Positions 43,785 through 53,281 of a stretch of DNA of 64,000 nucleotides are shown here, piece by piece. The DNA lies in contig NZ_CP065534.1 in NCBI RefSeq assembly GCF_015999465.1, positions 1,116,001 through 1,180,000 of the forward strand, given 5' to 3'. The stretch's first letter is position 1. Each line of letters opens with the position of its first letter. The notes under the pieces were generated by a model. That model saw only the letters and a program-made list of their open reading frames with translations, had not been told where the DNA came from and searched no databases. The stretch comes from Lonsdalea populi (GTDB lineage: Bacteria; Pseudomonadota; Gammaproteobacteria; Enterobacterales; Enterobacteriaceae). A program made the translations under genes and the position numbers.

Positions 43785-44014
43785 AAGTTTTCAATACAGA
43801 GAATGCAGGGGTATTCGTCGATAAATAAAAAGCCTGAAATTTCAACGCGGGTCCGCGGATTTCGTAAATAAATAAAATGTGCCCGAGCGTGCGAGCCGGA
43901 TGCGAAAGGATGTGGGGTGGTGATTGCGTCGCGTTTCGCGTTAAACGAACCGAAACGCTATCGGTTAAGCGGCGACTCGCCGATGGCCGAACAAGCGGCG
44001 GTCGGCGAGCATGC

Positions 44015-44872
44015 TCAGGAAGCGTCTTTACGGTCGTGGGGTTCGTAACCGCGTGCGAAATGACGCTCAAGACGGGTCTGCAACAGCTCCAGCACCATCG
44101 ACAGCAGCCAGTAAATGGCGGCGGCGGAAGTCAGCATTTCCATATAGTGATAGGTGCTGCGACCATAAGACTGCGCCAGAAAGTTCAACTCCCACAGCCC
44201 CATCAGAGAGACCAGCGACGAATCCTTGATCATGGAAATAAACTGCGAACCGGCGGGCGGGATAATGATGCGCAACGCCTGAGGAGTGATGACGTGCGTG
44301 ATGATGGTCCAGCGCGATAGCCCCAGCGCCATGGCGGCCTCTTTCTGACCGCGCGGCACCGACAGCACGCCGCTGCGGATGGTTTCGGCCAGATAGGCGC
44401 CATAGTTGAGCGACAGGGCGATAATGCCCGAGGTGAACGCGCCCATGACGATCCCAACCTGCGGCAAGGCCAGATAGATGATGAGTACCTGCACCAGCAG
44501 CGGCGTACCGCGAAATAGCGACACGTAAAACGTAGCGCAGCCGAAAGCCAGCGCGCTCGAGGAGAGGCGGCCCATCGCGGTGACCACGGCGAGCAGGATA
44601 CAGAACAGCATGGAGATGACGGTGATGACGATGCTAAGCACCGCGCCCTGAATGAAACCGTCTGGCGACAGATGCAGCCCTAGCATGGACGGCAGCTTCT
44701 GACGGATCAGGCCCGTATCCAGGTGCATGCTGGCGAACAGCCAGAACAGCAGTCCGATCAGCAGCAGCCAGGTCAGTCCGGCCCGCACGCGGAATCCCAA
44801 ACGGTTATCCTGGCTTCGCGCCGGCGCGCCCATCGTATCGAGAGGCGAGGAAGACGGTGTGTGCTGAGTCAT
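44015..44872 (-). CDS. Polar amino-acid ABC transporter permease
   Basis: 285-residue HisM/GlnP-type permease with a cytoplasmic N-terminal extension, a membrane segment at about 32-50 and a BPD_transp_1 core from about 85. It shows the SLFRGTPLLVQVLIIYLALP signature and the ATPase-contact EAA loop in EAAMALGLSRWTIITHVITP. The ATG shares one base with the TAA of the binding-protein gene. No ATPase gene follows: the next 240 bases downstream are empty up to the Fur box. Confidence 0.92.
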   Translation of the reverse strand: MTQHTPSSSPLDTMGAPARSQDNRLGFRVRAGLTWLLLIGLLFWLFASMHLDTGLIRQKLPSMLGLHLSPDGFIQGAVLSIVITVISMLFCILLAVVTAMGRLSSSALAFGCATFYVSLFRGTPLLVQVLIIYLALPQVGIVMGAFTSGIIALSLNYGAYLAETIRSGVLSVPRGQKEAAMALGLSRWTIITHVITPQALRIIIPPAGSQFISMIKDSSLVSLMGLWELNFLAQSYGRSTYHYMEMLTSAAAIYWLLSMVLELLQTRLERHFARGYEPHDRKDAS

Positions 44873-45693
44873 TATTGGGAAATCTCGGTGATGTCTTCGC
44901 CAAACCACTGCTGCGAGATGCGCGACATCGTCCCGTCGGCGCGCAGGGCGTTAAGGGTTTCCACCAGCTTCGCGGTCCATTCGGGGTCGCCTTTGTCGGT
45001 GGCGATCCAGTTAGGTTCGGAATAGAGCGTTGAGACGATGCGCAACTGCGTCATGCGTGCCAGACGCGGCTTGGCGGTGATGCGGTCGGAGATCACGGCA
45101 TCTAAGCGTTTGCCGGGACCGAGCGCCAGATTCTGGAACGCGATGGCCTCATCGGTCGGGACCGCCTGCACGTTTTGGAACGGGAAACCGATCGGCTTCC
45201 CGCCCGGAATCACGAGGCTTTTGTTGAGATAGCTTTCATAGCTGGAGCCGAGGCCCAACCCCACGCGTTTGTTGCTGAGGTCCGCCGCCGATCGAATCTG
45301 TTTTTCATCTTTATGCACGACAAGCACGGCATAGGTGCTGTAGTAAGGCGTGGCGAAATCGAGGACTTTTGAGCGCTCGGGGTTCGGCGTCATGGAACAA
45401 ACGCACAGGTCCCAACGCCCCTGCCAGCGTCCGCCGACGATGGCCTCCCAACCCGGCGTCGCCAACTGCAGTTTTACGCCGAGCTTCTGTGCGATGGCCT
45501 TAGCGACGTCCACGTCAAAACCGACCAGCTGATTATTGTCATCGATGTAGCTGAACGGCGGATAGTCGTTAAACAGGACATTGCGCAGAACGCCGGTCTG
45601 GTTGACCCGGTCGAGTGTGGTTCCGGCCTGAGAGGGGATGCCGGCGGCGCACATCGCCAAACCGAGCATCATCAATGTGAAAAGTTTTTTCAT
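44872..45693 (-). CDS. Periplasmic amino-acid-binding protein (SBP family 3)
   Basis: 273-residue solute-binding protein. A signal peptide ends near SQAG (about residue 23), and the mature protein has the family-3 pattern: DYPPFSYIDDNNQLVGFDVDVAKAI, DLCVCSMTPNPERSKVLDFA, PYYSTYAVLV and ADGTMSRISQQWFGED. It should bind a polar or charged amino acid and feed the overlapping permease gene. Ligand not predictable. A short 248-base gap separates it from purN. Confidence 0.92.
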   Translation of the reverse strand: MKKLFTLMMLGLAMCAAGIPSQAGTTLDRVNQTGVLRNVLFNDYPPFSYIDDNNQLVGFDVDVAKAIAQKLGVKLQLATPGWEAIVGGRWQGRWDLCVCSMTPNPERSKVLDFATPYYSTYAVLVVHKDEKQIRSAADLSNKRVGLGLGSSYESYLNKSLVIPGGKPIGFPFQNVQAVPTDEAIAFQNLALGPGKRLDAVISDRITAKPRLARMTQLRIVSTLYSEPNWIATDKGDPEWTAKLVETLNALRADGTMSRISQQWFGEDITEISQ

Positions 45694-45941
45694 TTGTTTT
45701 CCCTATTAATCAGGATGCTGACTCTAAAATCCCTTTTACAGAATGGCGGCTCTCAGCGGAAAAAGCGCGCTCAAAAGAAGTATCTTATAAACAGCAGGCG
45801 TGTCCTGTCAGCTATTACTCGTGCCGAATGACGACTTGCCGAACCTTGCGGCCTCGGCTTCAGGATCGTAAACGGGTAAAAAGCGGGGGAGAATACTCAT
45901 GATAGGCCCCGTCGGCAAGTGCGATCGGGGCAAACGATGAT

Positions 45942-46580
45942 TTAGTCAGCGGCGTAGCCGTGCGGCGGGATGCGAATGCCGTCCAGCCAGGCTTCGTTAT
46001 CTTTCATTTTCAAACGGCCTTCCAGCAACCAATTGATCGCCAGCGGATAGATAGTGTGCTCCTGCGTCTGCACTCTCGCCTTCACATCCTGTTCTTCGTC
46101 ATCGTCGAAGATGGGGACGCGCGCCTGCAGTACGATCGGCCCGCCGTCCAGCGCTTCAGTGACGAAATGCACCGAGGCGCCGTGCAATCGGTCGCGATTT
46201 TTCATCGCCTGGCGGTGCGTATGCAGCCCGGGGTACTTCGGCAGCAGGGAAGGGTGAATGTTGAGTATTTTCCCCTCGAAGCGGGAAACGAACTGGGCGC
46301 TCAATATGCGCATATATCCCGCCAGCACGATGACATCGGGCAGATACTTATCTATTTCGTCCGCCAGCGCCGCGTCAAAAGCGACGCGGTCTACCTCTTC
46401 AGTCGGGGACAACACGTGCGTCGGAATCTGAGCGTCCTGCGCACGGGCCAATCCCCCCGCTTCGGGATTGTTGCTGAAGACGGCGACGATCTTGCCTTTG
46501 ACGCGGCTGCGTTCACAGGCGGAGATCAGCGTTTGCAGGTTAGTACCTTCACCTGAAATCAGCACAACGATATTTTTCAT
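45942..46580 (-). CDS. purN: PurN, phosphoribosylglycinamide formyltransferase
   Basis: Transfers formyl from 10-formyl-THF to GAR in purine synthesis. The 212-residue protein matches the family length. It begins [13 protein letters not shown] and carries the catalytic Asn and His in [12 protein letters not shown] (about 106-117) and the Asp in EALDGGPIV near 144. The start overlaps the purM stop by four bases (ATGA), so purM-purN is a coupled operon controlled by the PurR box at 47683. Confidence 0.97.
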   Translation of the reverse strand: MKNIVVLISGEGTNLQTLISACERSRVKGKIVAVFSNNPEAGGLARAQDAQIPTHVLSPTEEVDRVAFDAALADEIDKYLPDVIVLAGYMRILSAQFVSRFEGKILNIHPSLLPKYPGLHTHRQAMKNRDRLHGASVHFVTEALDGGPIVLQARVPIFDDDEEQDVKARVQTQEHTIYPLAINWLLEGRLKMKDNEAWLDGIRIPPHGYAAD

Positions 46581-47617
46581 GCGTTAATAACCACGGTTTC
46601 TCCGGTATCGGTGTGGTTAATGTTACCGATTTTCCAGGCTTTTTCACCGTTGGCGTTCAGCAGGGCAATCGCGTCTTCTACCTGTTCGGCCGGCAGAGCG
46701 ACGATCATGCCCACGCCGCAGTTGAAGGTGCGGTACATTTCATGGCGGCTGACGTTGCCGGCCTTTTGCAGCCAGTTGAAGACGGACGGCCATTGCCAGC
46801 TGGACTCGTCGAGGGTGGCCTGCATACCTTCCGGCAGTACGCGCGGGATGTTTTCCCAGAAACCGCCGCCGGTGAGATGACAGATGGCGTGAACATCCAT
46901 TTTCTCAATCAGCGACAGGATGGATTTCACGTAGATTTTGGTGGGCGCCAGCAGGCGATCGGCCAGCGGCTGGCCGTCCAATAGCTCGGTGGCCGGATCG
47001 GTGTTGCTGAATTCCAAAATCTTGCGCACCAGCGAATAGCCATTGGAGTGCGGGCCGCTGGAGGCTAATGCTATCAAGGCGTCGCCTTCTTGTACTTTGC
47101 TGCCGTCGATGATTTCTGATTTTTCGACCACGCCGACGCAAAAACCGGCGACGTCATAATCTTCGCCGTGATACATCCCCGGCATTTCCGCCGTTTCGCC
47201 GCCGACCAGTGCGCAGCCGGACTGTTTGCATCCTTCGGCGATACCGGTGATGACGCTGGCGGCGGTGTCCACGTCCAGCTTACCGGTGGCGTAGTAGTCG
47301 AGGAAAAACAGCGGTTCGGCGCCGGCAACGACCAGATCATTGACGCACATGGCCACCAGGTCGATGCCGATGGTGTCGTGACGTTTCAGATCCATCGCCA
47401 GACGCAGTTTTGTGCCGACGCCGTCGGTGCCGGAGACCAGCACCGGCTCACGGTATTTTTGCGGCAGGGCGCACAGGGCGCCGAACCCTCCCAGACCGCC
47501 CATGACTTCCGGGCGTCGAGTCTGTTTCACTACGCCTTTGATACGTCCCACCAATGCATTGCCTGCATCAATATCCACGCCTGCGTCTTTATAGCTGAGA
47601 GAGGTTTTATCGGTCAC
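46577..47617 (-). CDS. purM: PurM, phosphoribosylformylglycinamidine cyclo-ligase
   Basis: ATP-dependent AIR synthetase closing the imidazole ring in purine synthesis. The 346-residue protein has the AIRS fold motifs [33 protein letters not shown] and [12 protein letters not shown], and the C-terminal [15 protein letters not shown]. Translation starts at a GTG (47617), giving [19 protein letters not shown] as in E. coli, which also uses GTG. A perfect-core PurR operator lies 66-81 bases upstream. Confidence 0.97.
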   Translation of the reverse strand: MTDKTSLSYKDAGVDIDAGNALVGRIKGVVKQTRRPEVMGGLGGFGALCALPQKYREPVLVSGTDGVGTKLRLAMDLKRHDTIGIDLVAMCVNDLVVAGAEPLFFLDYYATGKLDVDTAASVITGIAEGCKQSGCALVGGETAEMPGMYHGEDYDVAGFCVGVVEKSEIIDGSKVQEGDALIALASSGPHSNGYSLVRKILEFSNTDPATELLDGQPLADRLLAPTKIYVKSILSLIEKMDVHAICHLTGGGFWENIPRVLPEGMQATLDESSWQWPSVFNWLQKAGNVSRHEMYRTFNCGVGMIVALPAEQVEDAIALLNANGEKAWKIGNINHTDTGETVVINA

Positions 47618-47682
47618 TGCGGAGTCCCCACGAAGGTTACGTTTGGTGATTGGAAAATGGAGCGGGGCAATTCTAACAGCGT

Positions 47683-47698
47683 AAGCAAACGTTTGCGA
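47683..47698. promoter_or_regulatory. PurR operator for purMN
   Basis: AAGCAAACGTTTGCGA is a near-perfect palindrome matching the PurR consensus ACGCAAACGTTTGCGT at 14 of 16 positions. It lies upstream of purM, where purine-dependent repression is known in E. coli. It is 152 bases from the divergent upp start. Confidence 0.92.
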
Positions 47699-47800
47699 GT
47701 GGCGCGTGCCGGCGGGGGCCTTTAGGAAATCAGGCCTCTAATTCCCAGAACGGTTTGATCTGGATCAGCCGCAGCCGTATGTTCCCGCTGGCAAAAGCGG

Positions 47801-47820
47801 TATAATCCGGCGATTTTTTT
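47801..47820 (+). promoter_or_regulatory. upp promoter -10 and UTP-sensitive start region
   Basis: A TATAAT (47801-47806) is followed five bases later by GATTTTTTT (47812-47820). E. coli upp is controlled by UTP-sensitive start-site choice and reiterative transcription at exactly such a GATTTTTT initial sequence, so the same mechanism is inferred here. The -35 is weak. Confidence 0.7.
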
Positions 47821-47849
47821 GCCGTCCGTAGCCGAAGGGGAGAAGAAAA

Positions 47850-48476
47850 ATGAAGATCGTAGAGGTTAAACACCCACTAGTCAGACACAAACTGGGCTTG
47901 TTGCGCGAGCAGGATATCAGCACCAAACGTTTTCGTGAGCTGGCGTCGGAAATCGGGAGCCTGCTGACGTATGTCGCCACGGCAGATTTGGTCATGGAGA
48001 AAGTTACCATCGAAGGGTGGTGCGGGCCGGTCGAAATCGACCAAATCAAGGGCAAAAAAATTACGGTTGTGCCGATTCTGCGCGCCGGTCTGGGTATGAT
48101 GGAAGGGGTACTGGAAAATCTGCCCAGCGCGCGTATCAGCGTCGTGGGGATGTACCGCGACGAAGAAACGCTGGAGCCGGTGCCGTATTTCCAGAAACTT
48201 GCGTCCAGTATCGACGAGCGTATGGCGCTGGTGATTGACCCGATGCTGGCGACCGGCGGTTCCATGATCGCCACCATCGACCTGTTGAAGAAAGCCGGCT
48301 GCAAGCGTATCAAGCTGCTGGTACTGGTCGCGGCCCCGGAAGGGATCGCCGCGCTGGAGAAAGCCCATCCGGATGTTGAGCTGTATACCGCATCCATCGA
48401 TCAGGGGCTGAACGAACATGGTTACATTATGCCGGGCCTGGGCGATGCCGGCGACAAGCTGTTCGGCACCAAATAA
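47850..48476 (+). CDS. upp: Upp, uracil phosphoribosyltransferase
   Basis: Salvages uracil with PRPP to UMP. The 208-residue protein has the family length. [20 protein letters not shown] is at the N terminus, the PRPP-binding motif [12 protein letters not shown] lies at about 128-139 and the uracil-binding region [11 protein letters not shown] at the C terminus. AGGGGAG precedes the ATG. It precedes uraA with a 167-base gap containing a terminator and a second hairpin, so uraA expression may depend on partial read-through. Confidence 0.98.
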   Translation: MKIVEVKHPLVRHKLGLLREQDISTKRFRELASEIGSLLTYVATADLVMEKVTIEGWCGPVEIDQIKGKKITVVPILRAGLGMMEGVLENLPSARISVVGMYRDEETLEPVPYFQKLASSIDERMALVIDPMLATGGSMIATIDLLKKAGCKRIKLLVLVAAPEGIAALEKAHPDVELYTASIDQGLNEHGYIMPGLGDAGDKLFGTK

Positions 48477-48490
48477 GCAGAGACGATGAG

Positions 48491-48515
48491 CCGGCTGAAG
48501 AGCCGGTTTTTTTTT
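48491..48515 (+). terminator. upp terminator
   Basis: CCGGCT (48491-48496) pairs with AGCCGG (48501-48506), with a GAAG loop and a nine-T run, 14 bases after the upp stop. The stem is short but GC-rich. Confidence 0.85.
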
Positions 48516-48533
48516 GGCTTATTTTGCGGGAAG

Positions 48534-48561
48534 CCGTTCGCGCCGGTGAGTGAGCGAACGG
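48534..48561. repeat. Inverted repeat in the upp-uraA gap
   Basis: CCGTTCGC (48534-48541) and GCGAACGG (48554-48561) form an 8-bp perfect stem with a 12-base loop, without a T-run. It lies in the likely leader of uraA; function unknown. Confidence 0.5.
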
Positions 48562-48643
48562 TCGCCCGGAGAGACGTTGTGTTCAAGCGGATACAACCGC
48601 TCCGCTGATTGTTTTTCAACACCTGAGATAAAGGAATAACAAG

Positions 48644-49933
48644 ATGACTCGTCGCGCCATCGGCGTTAGTGAACGGCCACCGTTGTTACAAACCCTCCCG
48701 TTAAGCCTGCAGCACCTGTTCGCCATGTTCGGCGCCACGGTGCTGGTTCCGATTCTGTTTAAAATTAATCCCGCCACCGTGCTGCTGTTCAACGGTATCG
48801 GCACGTTGATGTATCTGCTTATCTGCAAAGGAAAAATTCCCGCCTATCTGGGATCCAGCTTTGCTTTCATCTCGCCGGTGCTATTGTTGCTGCCTCTGGG
48901 CTATGAGCTGGCGTTGGGCGGATTCATTATTTGCGGCGTGTTGTTCTGTCTGGTGGCGTTGATTGTCAAAAAAGCCGGGACCGCGTGGCTGTCGGTCATG
49001 TTCCCTCCCGCGGGGATGGGCGCTATCGTGGCGGTAATCGGTCTCGAACTCGCCAGCGTGGCGGCCGGGATGGCGGGGCTGTTGCCTGCCGATGGCGCGA
49101 GCGTCGACACCAACGCCGTGATCGTCTCGCTGGCGACGCTGGCCGTCACCATTCTGGGATCGGTGATGTTTCGCGGCTTTCTGGCCATCATCCCTATCCT
49201 GGTCGGCGTATTGGCGGGTTACGCGCTATCCTTCTTTATGGGCATGGTGGATCTGACGCCGGTCGCACAGGCCCGCTGGTTTGCTCTGCCGACATTCTAC
49301 ACGCCGCGTTTTGAGTGGTTCGCCGTGCTGTCCATTCTTCCCGCCGCGCTGGTGGTGATAGCCGAACACATCGGACATCTGGTGGTGACAGCCAATATCG
49401 TCAAGAAAGATTTGATGCGCGATCCCGGACTGCATCGTTCACTGTTCGCCAATGGGATCTCCACCGTTTTTTCCGGCTGTTTCGGTTCCACGCCGAACAC
49501 GACCTATGGCGAGAACATCGGCGTATTAGCGTTGACCAAGGTCTACAGCACCTGGGTTATTGGCGGAGCGGCGGTGCTGGCTATCCTGCTGTCCTGCGTC
49601 GGTAAGCTGGCGGCGGCCATCCAGGCGGTCCCCGGGCCGGTGATGGGCGGCGTATCGTTGTTGTTGTATGGGGTGATTGCTGCGTCAGGTATCCGGGTGC
49701 TGATCGAATCGAAAGTGAATTACGACAAGGCACAGAATCTGATCCTGACGGCGGTCATCCTGATCATCGGGGTCAGCGGGGCGAAAGTGCACCTCGGTGC
49801 GGTCGAACTAAAAGGAATGGCGCTGGCGACGGTGGTAGGGATTTGTCTGAGTTTGCTGTTCCGCGCGATTTCCCTGCTGCGCAAGGAAGAAGTCGTGCTT
49901 GATCCGGCAGTTGAGGAAGAGCGTTCCTATTAA
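48644..49933 (+). CDS. uraA: UraA, uracil:proton symporter
   Basis: 429-residue NCS2-family inner-membrane permease with about 14 hydrophobic segments. Substrate-site features include the AEHIGHLVV segment in TM8 (Glu near residue 241) and the CFGSTPNTTYGENIGV segment around 280-295 in TM10, both characteristic of uracil transporters. It works with Upp, which traps imported uracil as UMP. AAGGAA precedes the ATG. Confidence 0.97.
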   Translation: MTRRAIGVSERPPLLQTLPLSLQHLFAMFGATVLVPILFKINPATVLLFNGIGTLMYLLICKGKIPAYLGSSFAFISPVLLLLPLGYELALGGFIICGVLFCLVALIVKKAGTAWLSVMFPPAGMGAIVAVIGLELASVAAGMAGLLPADGASVDTNAVIVSLATLAVTILGSVMFRGFLAIIPILVGVLAGYALSFFMGMVDLTPVAQARWFALPTFYTPRFEWFAVLSILPAALVVIAEHIGHLVVTANIVKKDLMRDPGLHRSLFANGISTVFSGCFGSTPNTTYGENIGVLALTKVYSTWVIGGAAVLAILLSCVGKLAAAIQAVPGPVMGGVSLLLYGVIAASGIRVLIESKVNYDKAQNLILTAVILIIGVSGAKVHLGAVELKGMALATVVGICLSLLFRAISLLRKEEVVLDPAVEEERSY

Positions 49934-50070
49934 TGCCATGACGAATGTCGCCGCTGTCGTTAGCCGGCGACGGGGACCGGCCCCGGCGGCGGGTGTGCTG
50001 CCGGTTCAACAGGGGAAAGTTTCTGTGATAGACTTGCCCCGTTTCCCTGCCCGTTAGGTTTGAGGTGCTT

Positions 50071-50772
50071 CTGAACACGCCGGCACAGCTTTCATTACCG
50101 CTTTATTTACCGGATGACGAAACGTTCGACAGTTTCTATCCCGGAGAAAACGCTTCGCTGCTGGCGGCGCTTCATTCGGCATTGACTCAGCGGCACGGCA
50201 GCTACATCTATTTCTGGTCGCGCCACGGCGGAGGCCGGAGTCACCTGCTGCATGCGGCCTGCGCCGAACTTTCCCGCAAAGACGAAGCCGTCGGCTATGT
50301 GCCGCTGGATAAGCGCGCCTACTTTGTGCCTGAGGTGTTGGACGGAATGGAGCAGCTTGCGCTGGTCTGTATCGATAATATCGAGGCCATTGCGGGCGAC
50401 GAAGAGTGGGAAATGGCGATGTTTAATCTCTACAACCGCATTCAGGAAGGCGGCCGCACGCGGCTGTTGATCACCGGCGATCGTCCGCCTCGCCAGCTTA
50501 ACCTGCAGTTGCCCGACCTGGCGTCCCGGCTGGACTGGGGGCAAATCTACCGCTTACTGCCGCTGTCCGACGATGAAAAAGGTGAAGCCTTGCAGTTGCG
50601 GGCCCGACTGCGCGGATTCGAGCTGCCGGAAGACGTCAGCCGCTTCCTGCTGAAACGGCTGGACCGTGAAATGCGCACGTTGTTCGTGACGCTGGACCAG
50701 CTCGACCACGCCTCGATCGCAGCGCAGCGTAAGCTGACCATCCCCTTCGTTAAAGAAGCCCTTGATCTCTAA
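50071..50772 (+). CDS. hda: Hda, regulatory inactivator of DnaA
   Basis: AAA+ protein that, bound to the DNA-loaded sliding clamp, stimulates hydrolysis of DnaA-ATP to limit replication initiation. The 233-residue product has the clamp-binding motif QLSLPL at its N terminus, a DnaA-like AAA+ core ([15 protein letters not shown]alker A region, [11 protein letters not shown]alker B) and sensor II near LDREMRTLF. No ATG is available. TGAGGTG at 50061-50067 is spaced for a CTG at 50071, giving exactly the E. coli start and length, where CTG initiation is known. A GTG at 50065 lies inside the Shine-Dalgarno. Confidence 0.93.
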   Translation: MNTPAQLSLPLYLPDDETFDSFYPGENASLLAALHSALTQRHGSYIYFWSRHGGGRSHLLHAACAELSRKDEAVGYVPLDKRAYFVPEVLDGMEQLALVCIDNIEAIAGDEEWEMAMFNLYNRIQEGGRTRLLITGDRPPRQLNLQLPDLASRLDWGQIYRLLPLSDDEKGEALQLRARLRGFELPEDVSRFLLKRLDREMRTLFVTLDQLDHASIAAQRKLTIPFVKEALDL

Positions 50773-50778
50773 CGCCGG

Positions 50779-51144
50779 CTATTTTTGCGGCAGGATTGCC
50801 AGTACGTTCTCCGGCGGACGTCCGAGTCGCGCCTGACCGTCGACTACGACAATAGGGCGCTCAATCAATTTGGGATGGGTCGCCATCGCCTCAATCAGCT
50901 GCGCGTCACTCAGCGTCTCGTCCGCCAGATTTAATTCCTTGTAGAGCGCTTCGTTGCGGCGCATGAGATCCCGTGCGTGGATAAAACCGAGCATTCGAAG
51001 AAGCTTGTCTAGCGTATCGCTATCGGGTGGGGCATCCATATAGGGGATGATCTGCGGTTCGATGCCCTGTTGTTGCAGCAGCGCCAGCGTTTCACGGCTC
51101 TTGGAACAGCGTGGGTTGTGATATATCGCCACTCGATCGTTCAT
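50779..51144 (-). CDS. yfgD: YfgD, ArsC-family thioredoxin-fold protein
   Basis: 121-residue ArsC-family protein. It has HNPRCSKSRETLALL with the reactive Cys near residue 12, a central LRMLGFIHARDLMR and the IERPIVVVDGQARLGRPPENV segment that holds the family's Arg and cis-Pro. It is annotated as arsenate reductase-like in E. coli, but no ars genes are nearby, so its true substrate is unknown. It starts 20 bases after the bepA stop, on the same strand, and the two look co-transcribed. Confidence 0.92.
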   Translation of the reverse strand: MNDRVAIYHNPRCSKSRETLALLQQQGIEPQIIPYMDAPPDSDTLDKLLRMLGFIHARDLMRRNEALYKELNLADETLSDAQLIEAMATHPKLIERPIVVVDGQARLGRPPENVLAILPQK

Positions 51145-51163
51145 TGCGTATGACCTTGTGTTA

Positions 51164-52627
51164 TCAGGATTTGTCGTATTGCCGGAAGCGTTTTTGCAGC
51201 GTGCGCAACTGGTCGATGCGGGCATCGTAGCGCGCCTGATCCAGGCTGCCGAGCTTGCTCTGGGCGCTGGCGTTGCTCAACAGGCGGATGGCCTGATCGA
51301 GTTTGTCGTTCAGCGCCAGGTTCTCAGCGCGGGCCGCCAGTTCTTCGCTGCGATTGCCCTGGTTGGCCGCCGCATGGGCGAGAAGCTCCCAACCGTTGGG
51401 ATCGCTGGGGTTCGCGTAGGTGTATTTATGCAGGAGACGGCTGGCGGCCGCGGCCTGATGGCCTTCCACATAAGCGTTCGCCAGATTAAGCTGCAGCACC
51501 GGATTGGCCTGCGCGCCTGGTGTTTTTTGTAGACGGGCGATGGCCTGCGGCGCCCGCTGCTGACCAATATCGATATCGGTCATTAAGTCCAGGAACCACG
51601 GGTCAGCGGGCGATTTGTCGAGCAGGGGCTGGAGCGCCGCGCGCGCGTTGTCGTATTTTTTGGTCTGGTAGGCCTGAATCGCCCGGCCATACTGTGCCGC
51701 TTCTCGCTCTCGTACATTGCCTTTCTCCCAGTTGCTCAGAAGCGTGGCGGCGACCGGATTGTCGTCCGATGAATACATCGTCAATACACGAATACGCGCT
51801 AACAGGAAATTCTGCGACGAATGGGCCGGTGTGGCTCGCATCTGGTTGGCACGGTTGCGGGAGTCGGACAGTCTACTTTCCGGCAAGGGGTGAGTGAGCA
51901 GCATTTCCGGCGGCGTGGTGGCATAACGCGTCTGATCGGCCAGACGCTGGAGGAAATTGGGCATTGCCTGCGGATTGAATCCCGCACGTTGCAGCACCTG
52001 GATGCCGATGCGGTCGGCCTCCTGTTCATTCGCCTGCGTAAAGCTGATCATACCTTGCTGCGCGCCCGCCAGCGTTCCGCTGAGCGCCGCCATCCCCATC
52101 TGCGGATTCGCCATCGCCAGTAGAATCGACCCCAGCGCGCCCGCCCAGGTCAGCGGCGCGCTGTTTTTCTGCGACTCGATAGCGCGCGCCAGATGGCGCA
52201 GGGTAACATGGGAGATTTCATGCGCCAGTACCGAGGCCAGCTCGCTCTCATTCTCCACATAGCGGAACAGGCCGGAGTGGATCACCACGTTGCCGCCGAA
52301 AAAGGCGAAGGCGTTGATTGCGTCATTATTGACCAGGAAGAAGTGAAACGGCGTCCGGACGGAGTCGGCAGAGTTGACCAGTCGGTTACCGAGCTGGTTG
52401 ATGTACTGTAAAAGCAGGGGATCGTTGACCAGCGGCGCGCCTGAACGCAGCTTGCGCAGATAGAAATCCCCCATTTCCAGTTCCTGATTGATGCTCAGCG
52501 TAGCGCCTGCCGTCGTGCCGATATCCGGCAGACGATCCTGAACGTCGGCGCCGATGACGACCGGGCTGCCGGTAAGCAGCGTTGTCGCCAGCATCGCCAT
52601 CACCGTCTGGTGAATTCGGTTAGCCAT
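51164..52627 (-). CDS. bepA: BepA, periplasmic metalloprotease and chaperone
   Basis: M48 metalloprotease that assists LptD assembly and removes stalled outer-membrane proteins at the BAM complex. The 487-residue precursor has a signal peptide (about 1-27), the zinc motif [14 protein letters not shown] (HExxH, about residue 136), the third ligand Glu in [11 protein letters not shown], and a C-terminal TPR domain from about 310. ATG 52627 was chosen over a start four codons upstream. In E. coli perM lies upstream; here bcp follows directly. Confidence 0.95.
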   Translation of the reverse strand: MANRIHQTVMAMLATTLLTGSPVVIGADVQDRLPDIGTTAGATLSINQELEMGDFYLRKLRSGAPLVNDPLLLQYINQLGNRLVNSADSVRTPFHFFLVNNDAINAFAFFGGNVVIHSGLFRYVENESELASVLAHEISHVTLRHLARAIESQKNSAPLTWAGALGSILLAMANPQMGMAALSGTLAGAQQGMISFTQANEQEADRIGIQVLQRAGFNPQAMPNFLQRLADQTRYATTPPEMLLTHPLPESRLSDSRNRANQMRATPAHSSQNFLLARIRVLTMYSSDDNPVAATLLSNWEKGNVREREAAQYGRAIQAYQTKKYDNARAALQPLLDKSPADPWFLDLMTDIDIGQQRAPQAIARLQKTPGAQANPVLQLNLANAYVEGHQAAAASRLLHKYTYANPSDPNGWELLAHAAANQGNRSEELAARAENLALNDKLDQAIRLLSNASAQSKLGSLDQARYDARIDQLRTLQKRFRQYDKS

Positions 52628-52811
52628 TGTGCGTACCACCTTGTAGACAGGGCGAAATCGTTATCATGGTTTTCATCTTAGCCAGAGGTCGCCTGCAAAG
52701 GAAATACCCGGCATAAAAAGACAGAGTGCATGAAAGCGCGGAAGGTGTGTGAAGGGAAAGCGGCCGGCACGAAGCGCGTGTGCCGGCGGGCATGCCGGGC
52801 TCTGGAAGCAA

Positions 52812-53279
52812 TTATTCGCTCTTCAGATAGCTCAGCACGATGTCATGGTGATTGCTGGTTTTAAAATCGTCGAAGACTTTTTCCACTTTGCCTTCTGCGT
52901 CGATCAAGAAGCTGATGCGGTGGATGCCGTCATAGGTTTTCCCCATGAAGGTTTTCTCGCCCCAGACGCCGTATTGAGCGGCGACCTGATGGTCTTCGTC
53001 CGCCAGCAGCGTAAAGTTCAGCAGCTCTTTTTCCACGAAGCGGGACAGCTTTTCAGGTTTGTCCGTGCTGATGCCGAGGACTTCAACGCCATAGTTCTTC
53101 AGGTCGTCCATGTTGTCGCGCAGGCCGCAGGCTTGCACGGTGCAACCCGGCGTCATGGCTTTGGGATAGAAGTAAATCAACACCTTCTGTCCCTGGAAGT
53201 CGGTTAAGTTAACGGGTTCGCCATCCTGATCGGGCAGGCTGAATTTGGGTGCGATATCGCCGGCTTTCAGTGTGGTCAT
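52812..53279 (-). CDS. bcp: Bcp, thiol peroxidase (peroxiredoxin)
   Basis: 155-residue atypical peroxiredoxin reducing hydrogen peroxide and organic peroxides with thioredoxin. The peroxidatic Cys sits in PKAMTPGCTVQACGLRD (Cys near 46, resolving Cys near 51). PDQDGEPVNLTDFQGQKVL is typical of the N terminus. The ATG at 53279 lies two bases after the gcvR stop, so gcvR-bcp is an operon, as in E. coli. Confidence 0.96.
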   Translation of the reverse strand: MTTLKAGDIAPKFSLPDQDGEPVNLTDFQGQKVLIYFYPKAMTPGCTVQACGLRDNMDDLKNYGVEVLGISTDKPEKLSRFVEKELLNFTLLADEDHQVAAQYGVWGEKTFMGKTYDGIHRISFLIDAEGKVEKVFDDFKTSNHHDIVLSYLKSE

Positions 53280-53281
53280 CA

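Noticed and set aside
43783..44070. 95-codon minus-strand frame between the permease and the Fur box
   Set aside because: Considered as a possible ATPase remnant for the amino-acid transporter, but no Walker or signature motifs are present.
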